Part shown: piece by piece, positions 58,117 to 64,000 of the stretch
Numbering within the stretch: the first letter of the stretch is position 1
Layout: every line of letters starts with the position of its first letter
Source: Rhinopomastus cyanomelas
Taxonomy: Eukaryota; Chordata; Aves; Bucerotiformes; Rhinopomastidae
Assembly (NCBI GenBank): GCA_013400115.1
Contig: VXBP01008602.1
Coordinates: forward strand, 62,001-126,000
Reading direction: 5' to 3'
Length of the DNA: 64,000 bases
Made by a program: the position numbers and the translations under genes
The notes under the pieces: model-generated
Told to the model about the DNA's origin: nothing
The model's input: the letters and a program-made list of their open reading frames with translations, nothing else
Databases searched by the model: none

Positions 58117-58800
58117 CAGTGTAGGGGAAAGGGACCTGGGGGTCCTGGTGGCCAGCAAGATGACCAAGAGCCAGCAATGGGCCCTGGTGGTCAAGAAGGC
58201 CAATGGAATCTTGGGGTGGCTCACAAGGGAGATGGTTAGTAGATCAAGAGAGGTTCTCCTCCCCCTCTACTCTGCCCTGGTGAGATCACATCTGGAATAT
58301 TGTGTCCAGTTCTGGGCACCCCAGTTCCAGAAGGACACCGAACTGCTGGAGAGAGTCCAACCCAGAGCCACAAAGATAATGAAGGGAGTGGAGTGTGTCT
58401 CTGCTGAGGAAAGACTGAGGGAGCTGGGGCTCTTGAGCTTGGAAAAAAGGAGACTGAGGGGTGACCCAGTGATGTTCATAAATACCGAAAGGGTGGGTGT
58501 CAGGAGGATGGAGCCAGGCTCTGCTCAGGGGCACCCAATGATAGGATGAGGGGCAATGAGTGTGAGCTAGAACTGAGGAGGTTCCACATCAATATGAGAA
58601 GGAACTTGTTCCCAGTGAGGGTTCCAGAGCACTGGAACAGGCTGCCCAGGGATGTTGTGGAGTCTCCTTCTCTGAAGATGTTTAAAACTTGCCTGGGTAT
58701 GTTCCTGTGAGACTTGATCTAGGTGATCCTGCTCTAGCAGGGAGATTGGAGTGGATGATCTTTCAAGATCCCTTCCAACCCTTAGTGGTCTCTGATTCTG
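58117..58800 (+). mobile_element. Group A CR1, 685 bp, open ORF2 C-terminus
   Basis: Sense copy. From within the 153-codon frame ending at 58,549 it reads ERDLGVLVASKMTKSQQWAL, KKANGILGWLTREMVSRSRE, SHLEYCVQFWAPQFQKDTEL and EERLRELGLLSLEKRRLRGD without a stop, the C-terminal part of CR1 ORF2. The 3' UTR follows (gttgtggagtctccttctct, gatctttcaagatcccttcc, tctgattctg). The endonuclease and catalytic reverse transcriptase parts are absent. Confidence 0.93.
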
Positions 58801-59261
58801 CATTTCTGTGAAATGACTTGCACTCTAGTTGAGGTGGTCACAGCCCCTAAGTCTGCCCCAAGATTAGCAGCTGGTATTTATGTGCTCTAGGAATTTACAG
58901 TGAACTTGGAGAAGAAACTTTGGCTCTGAGTTTGAGCACCAAGCTTGTATCTGCTGTCAGGTAAAGCTTTTGTTTGTCCAGAACTTGGTACAGACTCACC
59001 TCTCTCAAAAAGGTAAAATTCTAAGCTGCGAGGTTGGAATTGCAGTTCTAAAGCTGCCAAAGATCTCATGTGTTTGTTAGGGGAACGGCTGTTGTCATCT
59101 GCTTGGGTAGCTCCACGTACTTTAATCTTCTGGGAGATGGAGCCTTTCTCCCCGAGGGGTATCAGTTGCAAGCCTTTACACTGCTGTAGGAGTTGCAAAG
59201 CTCTGGCCATATTACACAGCGTGCTTGATGATCAGGTCTAGCACAGCCTGGGTTCTCAGAA
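58801..59261. other. Single-copy noncoding sequence
   Basis: A 107-codon minus frame (58887-59210) is unrecognised. Confidence 0.35.
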
Positions 59262-59345
59262 CAACCAAGTCTGGTAGAGAGGCATCACTGTGCCTGGAGC
59301 AGATGAGCTCTGAGGTGCCTTCCAACCTGAGTGATGGGATCACCA
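59262..59345 (+). mobile_element. Old CR1 terminus remnant
   Basis: ggagcagatgagctctgagg and tgccttccaacctgagtgat resemble the end of an older CR1. The tail is lost. Confidence 0.5.
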
Positions 59346-59444
59346 TACAGAAATGAAGCTTAATGTGATTTGGGGTTTGTCACTGCTCGCAAATGGCATC
59401 AGGGGCTGGAAGCAGGTAAGCTAACTGTCAAGGACTTGATTGTC

Positions 59445-59502
59445 TTAAAGGACTGGACTTGATGACCCTGGAGGTCCTTTCCAGCCATGCTGATTCTATG
59501 AA
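59445..59502 (+). mobile_element. Short old CR1 terminus
   Basis: ggactggacttgatgaccct, ggaggtcctttccagccatg, ctgattctatgaatctat. Only about 58 bp. Confidence 0.65.
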
Positions 59503-59953
59503 TCTATTTGTTTGTTCTCCCTATCAAAAAGTGAAGGGTCACAAAGGGATCCAGTACTTGAAAAGTTTCACGGAGTCTGTCAAACAGCAGATAGTAGTTC
59601 TTCAGCCTGCCAGACTGAGATAATAGGTTTGTTTCCTGAGAAAAGGAAGCTCAAAGCTGTCGTGTTCTTTGTTGTCAGCTCTGTTTTACCCACCCCTGTT
59701 GTTAGGGTGCCCATGTAGTCTTGCATCCCATTGCTCATTGGGGGGTTTCTCAAACAGTCTGAAGTACACAGCAGTTGAGAGTAGGATGTGATGGTTCACT
59801 GAAGAAGTTCCACCCTTATAGCTGGGTGTTTTTACCAAAAGTAACAGCTGTGTTTTCTCTGTGATTGAGTACAAGTATCTTTCAAATCTGGCCTGACCTC
59901 CATAACTTGAGGAACAGCAGGTTCTTCTGATGTGAACAGCATATCAACCGTGA
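59503..59953. other. Single-copy noncoding sequence
   Basis: Nothing recognised. Confidence 0.4.
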
Positions 59954-60181
59954 ATATCACATCAACCTGAGAAGGAACTTCTTCACGGTGAGGGTGACGG
60001 AGCACTGGAACAGGCTGCTCAGGGAGGTTGTGGAGTCTCCCTCACTGGAGATATTCAAGACCCGACTGGACGGGTTCCTGTGTGACTTGGTCTAGGTGAT
60101 CCTGCTGTGGCAGGCAGATTGGACTGGATGATCTTTTGAGGTCCCTTCCAATCCCTAATGATTCTATGATTCTATGATTCT
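59954..60181 (+). mobile_element. Group A CR1 with a three-unit 8-bp tail
   Basis: Near-consensus 3' end from atatcacatcaacctgag through ccctcactggagatattcaa, gactggacgggttcctgtgt and ggattgg-type blocks. The tail is three units of tgattcta. It closely matches the young copy at 1,371 (same cactggagatattcaagacc variant), so the two share a source lineage. Confidence 0.93.
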
Positions 60182-60183
60182 AG

Positions 60184-60230
60184 ATCACAGAATCATTAAG
60201 GATTGGAGGAGACCTCCAAATATCATCTAG
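60184..60230 (-). mobile_element. 47-bp CR1 terminus facing the preceding copy
   Basis: atcacagaatcattaaggat, tggaggagacctccaaatat and catctag form a minus-oriented CR1 end starting 2 bp after the plus-oriented tail. The two 3' tails meet and form an imperfect inverted repeat. Confidence 0.8.
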
Positions 60231-63200
60231 GACCAAGAATTCTTCATGGAGATGGTTCAGAAAGTAACTTAATGTTCACTTCAAGTTCTCTGCAGCCTAC
60301 TTGTGCTTTATGTTCTCTGCTTCAGCACTTAGGGCTGCTAAGAGAATTTTATCTTGTGAGCTACGAGATTCCTTTGTTTGAAACTAGATGCTGTTATATG
60401 GGGGGAAAAAATGGGAAGGAAATCAGGTCAAACCCTAGGATCTGCTTCTTTTATAGAAGAGCTGCATCTCAGCAAAAGAACCCATTTCCAGCAAAAAATC
60501 GTCCTTGTATGTTTGTTTAGTGTTTATTAGCTGACAGATGGCAAATTCAACCTTGTGATGAGCTGACCGCTCCTTTATTCTCTGCTGAGGATGGCCAAAC
60601 AGTTTAAAGTGACATAATATGGAGCAGCAAACAGTCAACTTTCTGCTGAAACATTTTCTGAGAGAGATATCCAAGTGCACTATTGTTTCCCAAGAGATAA
60701 TGACTCCATCTTTTGCTTGTGTCAACTCACATTAGACTTTCCCAAACCCAGGATTACAGATTCTATCAATCTCCAGTAGGGAATGATCCTGCAGAATGCC
60801 CATGGGGGCTCAATGGATGTCTAGTGACCTCTTAAATCATATGAAGTCACTCAGCTCCCATGCTCCAGCTGCCTGATGCACCACCAGAAGCTGCTCAAAC
60901 TCTCCTTGAATTTCCTGCCTCAGTGCAGTCCCCTTCCTGTTCTCCCCACTCCGGTTCACTGGGAACTGGTTTACATTTAAATTATGGGCAATGGGAGAGG
61001 GAATAAATTCCACTGCTCTGTTTTCTGTTGGAATGGAAAGGCCAAATTTCACTTTCCTTCAGGTCTCCCCTAAGGACTTGCAAATGAAGAATGAGGTCTT
61101 TTTTTGGCTTGTCTTCCTAATTGGCAGCTGAAAAAGTCAAAGCCAGTCACAGCAGTTCCTTGCTGGCTGGAGCCAAGTGGAGTTGGGGATGATTTAGGAC
61201 TCGTATTTGCAGTGCAGAGCTTCCAGCTGCTTTTCCCCTACTTGGTTCAGGAACCAAAATGAAAATGTGGTCCTAAACTGATGATGTCTGCCAAAACCCA
61301 GGCACTGGGGTAACTGAAAGCTCTCTAGCGTGAGAGGGTTTTAGTCCCGAATTCTGATTGCATCCCTGCCAATACTTTTAAACTCTCCTTATGGGATGGT
61401 GTAGTTCTGCTTTGCAGGGCTACTACTGTAGTATTTTGAAAGCAGAGAAGGCTGTGTAAGTTCTGAGTCCACTTCTGTGACCTCTTTCTGTAGAATAGAG
61501 GTATGGTTTGTACCTGTTCCAAGGGGGGAATAAGCCCCTCACAACTCTTTGTGTAGTAACAAAGCAGCACTCGACCGATTCCTGCGTCAGAAACAACGTT
61601 TGGCAAAAAAATTCAGTGCTGGGTTTTACCCCTGAGTCAATTCTTAGCAGAAAACTTTGTGTTTGGGGGGAATAAATAGGAACCTGTTGTGCAGCCAGAC
61701 TTAATCCCATGTCTGGGACTAGGTGGGCTGTTTGAAATGTTTCACTTCTTGTGCGTAAAACTGTTTTTCTTCTGCAGCTTATCAATGTCCACACAAGTCT
61801 TTGAGGTCAAATTCCATTCTGAGAAGCACTGGGCTAGCTTCATGCTGACTCCCTGCTTGCAGAAGGGAGATTAGAGCCTGTGGGAGGTAAAGTGGTGGAG
61901 CTGGCTGTAGGGGCACAATGGCTTTCATTTCCCAGGGAAACAGATTTAATTCTTGAACTAGGCATGTGGAAACCTGATGTCCAATTGTCTAATTACTGTA
62001 AGCACAGAAACGTGCTTTTTGGGACTGTGTGTTTTAATTTACCTTTAGAAGTTCCCTGTCTCAGCTCCCTATGGGAATCCCTTGGTGCTTTGTCATTTTA
62101 AGACTATTTTAAGCTATTTATTTGCAGCTCTGTCTTGAAGGATGCTTTTCTGAGCTATCAGGTGATGCGTGAAGGAGCTGACTTCTGGAAAGGGTCAGCT
62201 TTGCTTTTTTTAGATGAGCACTCAAAACAAGAGAGATAAAGATAGCCTTAACATAAAAACTTGTTGGAATAAGGGTTGTATTTAAATACTAGCTGTATCC
62301 TTGATAAATTTTGGCTGCTGAGCACAAAGAGGTCTGGCTCTGTTTAGACAGCATCTGCTAGCCAATATAAGCTGGATATCTCTAGTGTGGTGTAGACAAA
62401 CCTTTAGTCCCTGGCTGCAGTTTTGTCTGGTGGCTGCAATGCTTCTGTGTGCTAGATAAGGTTCTTCTCTTGAAGACTGCCTGTTCTTGGGCCAACAGTC
62501 TGTTCACATCCTTAAACACAGTGGTTGCACCCAGTCAAGTGTCCTTGACAACCAGCACCGGGGTCTGCCATTGTCTGGCTCTTCCTATCATGGTTTAGGC
62601 TGACGTTTGCTTTGAGACCAACAGTAGAGAAGCCTGAATTAGACTGTCTTAGAGCAGTGAGGGGAAAGGGGTGTTCAAAAAGGTTCAGTTTTATTTTGTG
62701 AGGTTCTTGGTTATCTGCTGTCTACACCATAAGCTTGAAGCTACACTCAGTCTCTGTGACCGGTCCAGAGGGGATGTATTTTGTTCTGAGTAAATATCTT
62801 TGAGAGAGAAGTACTTTTGATTAGGATGGGAATGTCAACCTACTAATGAACAGTCCACCAGGTTATGTGAGTCAGTTTGTCCCCAGAGACTCATCAGCCA
62901 CCACATGCATCTAGTGTTTCTGTTGGAAGTGAACTCTGGGGTGCTGTTCTGAACTGTGGTAAAGAGTAGTTGCAGGCTACACAGTAGGTTTTTGACTTGA
63001 TTGTAGTTAATGAGAACTTGGTGTCCAAATTCCTGGGGCATGTTGTTAGGGAAGGAAGGTTTGGTCTCTGACCACTGAATTAAGACCGTGTACAAAAGCC
63101 ATGTAATCGTGCTCAGGAAGAAGAGGATCACATCAAAGCCGTGAGCTTGTTTTGGCAGAGACAAGTGGTGTGTGCTCTAGTCAGAGTGGTTTAATGCTGG

Positions 63201-63789
63201 AATAAACCTGCTTACCCATGAGCCTGCTCTCGCTCAGGATCTGTGTCACCTGTCTGTCATTTTTGTCCAATGCACATAACCACCCTGGCACCCTAAGCTC
63301 TCTGATTCTGGAAATAAATAAATCAATATTAATAATATCGCAAACAACTGTGTTCTTGCTGCAGATGGTGGGGACAGATGCAAGAAAAGTACCCCTGACC
63401 CTCTCTAAATCCCTTTCCTAACAGAGGGGGTGTACATGTTCAGACCACTCCACTGTAAGATTTGAGCCACTTCATTTCCAAACACTTGGGACTGGGGATG
63501 GAAATATTGTGTGGTTTGGCTAGTTCAGTCACCCTTCTTCCATAGCAGACCCTTCTTCTGCTGCTAGTGGGCTCTGTTTTCACCTTCCCCATCTGCATCT
63601 CTCTTTTGGGGTTTCTGTAGGTTTGGCAGCACCTTTTCATTTCTTTAAATCTCTTGCAGATGACACTGCAGAATTCCCCCTGATGTGGAAGAGGGGCTTC
63701 TCCAGGAGGGGATCTGAGAGGATGGACGGGAAAGCAGAAGGAAAAGGAGGATCTCTGGAGAAAAGGAAGCTCCTGCTCGCTGCCCTGCA
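60231..63789. other. CR1-free single-copy stretch, 3.6 kb, leading to a CpG island
   Basis: No CR1 recognised. Frames of 60 to 123 codons occur on both strands without recognisable domains. Near 63,627-63,658 a pyrimidine-rich run ends in cttgcag, an acceptor-like signal. It is followed by a short open frame to 63,805 with no recognised product. Confidence 0.45.
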
Positions 63790-64000
63790 GCCAGAAGAGG
63801 GTTAACTCGGCGCAGAGCTCCGGTGCCGGCGCTGTGCTCTTGGCAGGGAGATGCGCGACAGCCCGGCAGGAGCGGAGCAGCTCCCGGTTCCCTGCGCCGG
63901 CTCCCACCCCGCATCCGCGGAGCGCTGAGGGGTCCCCGCCTCCAGCCCCGCATCCCGCCTCCCGCAATGGGACTGTGCGCCTCGGGCTGAGCAGTGAGAG
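63790..64000. promoter_or_regulatory. CpG island at the right edge, probable promoter or first exon
   Basis: Roughly 20 CpGs occur in about 210 bp (ctcggcgcagagctccggtg, ccggcgctgtgctc, ccgcatccgcggagcgctga), with GC content far above the rest of the window, and the island is cut by the window edge. Unmethylated islands mark most vertebrate promoters. An ATG at 63,967 opens only seven codons before a stop. A 175-codon minus frame (63440-63967) starts in the island but is unrecognised. Transcript direction is not determined. Confidence 0.7.

Noticed and set aside
63440..63967. 175-codon minus frame starting in the CpG island
   Set aside because: GC-rich islands have few stops, the product resembles no known family, and the frame is not supported by splice signals. 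Kept only as a note on the island.
1..64000. Search for tRNA genes, CRISPR arrays, retroviral LTR pairs and DNA transposon ends
   Set aside because: No cloverleaf-compatible A and B boxes, no regularly spaced short repeats, and no long direct terminal repeats with primer-binding site were recognised by eye. The 195-bp pair lacks TG...CA ends, so it was not called an LTR pair.

Overview
The window looks like nuclear DNA from a bird. About 45 fragments of the CR1 (chicken repeat 1) LINE lie on both strands. They carry the typical avian 3' end (variants of attggaagggacct read on the minus sense) and 8-bp attctatg-type tails. By hand tally they cover about 15 kb, or 23% of the window. That is well above the usual load in birds and resembles CR1-rich lineages such as woodpeckers and relatives (Piciformes) or hornbills and hoopoes; this lineage guess is an inference. 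I found no bacterial-type genes, no rRNA or tRNA gene, no CRISPR array and no recognisable host protein-coding exon.

I sorted the CR1 copies into informal groups by their 3' ends. Group A has ccaagtcacacaggaacaca and is the most numerous. Group B has ggccacagccaggctgtcc. Group C has aacaaacaggcagac. Group D has gttgcccagagccccagcca. The rest are older and more diverged. Most copies are 100 to 850 bp 3' fragments, as expected from 5' truncation during target-primed reverse transcription. Some keep readable C-terminal parts of ORF2 (endonuclease plus reverse transcriptase), the clearest at 58.1 kb. A few are nested: 1.37 kb and 50.4 to 51.7 kb.

Layout. 0 to 13.5 kb: dense, mixed-age CR1. 13.5 to 18.6 kb: CR1-free single-copy sequence. 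18.6 to 26.9 kb: scattered CR1 and a 195-bp direct duplication (20.44 and 21.98 kb). 26.9 to 32.9 kb: the longest CR1-free stretch, with a CpG-rich patch near 28.95 to 29.1 kb. 32.9 to 60.2 kb: dense CR1 again, with a CTCF-type motif at 46.88 kb, a nested CR1 at 50.4 to 51.7 kb and a perfect 3 x 52-bp minisatellite at 56.9 kb. 60.2 to 64 kb: CR1-free sequence ending in a strong CpG island that runs off the right edge. It probably marks the promoter or first exon of a gene beyond the window.

Overall this is ordinary intergenic or intronic avian sequence with informative repeat history. I see no new biological system, and most open reading frames are chance frames or pieces of CR1.
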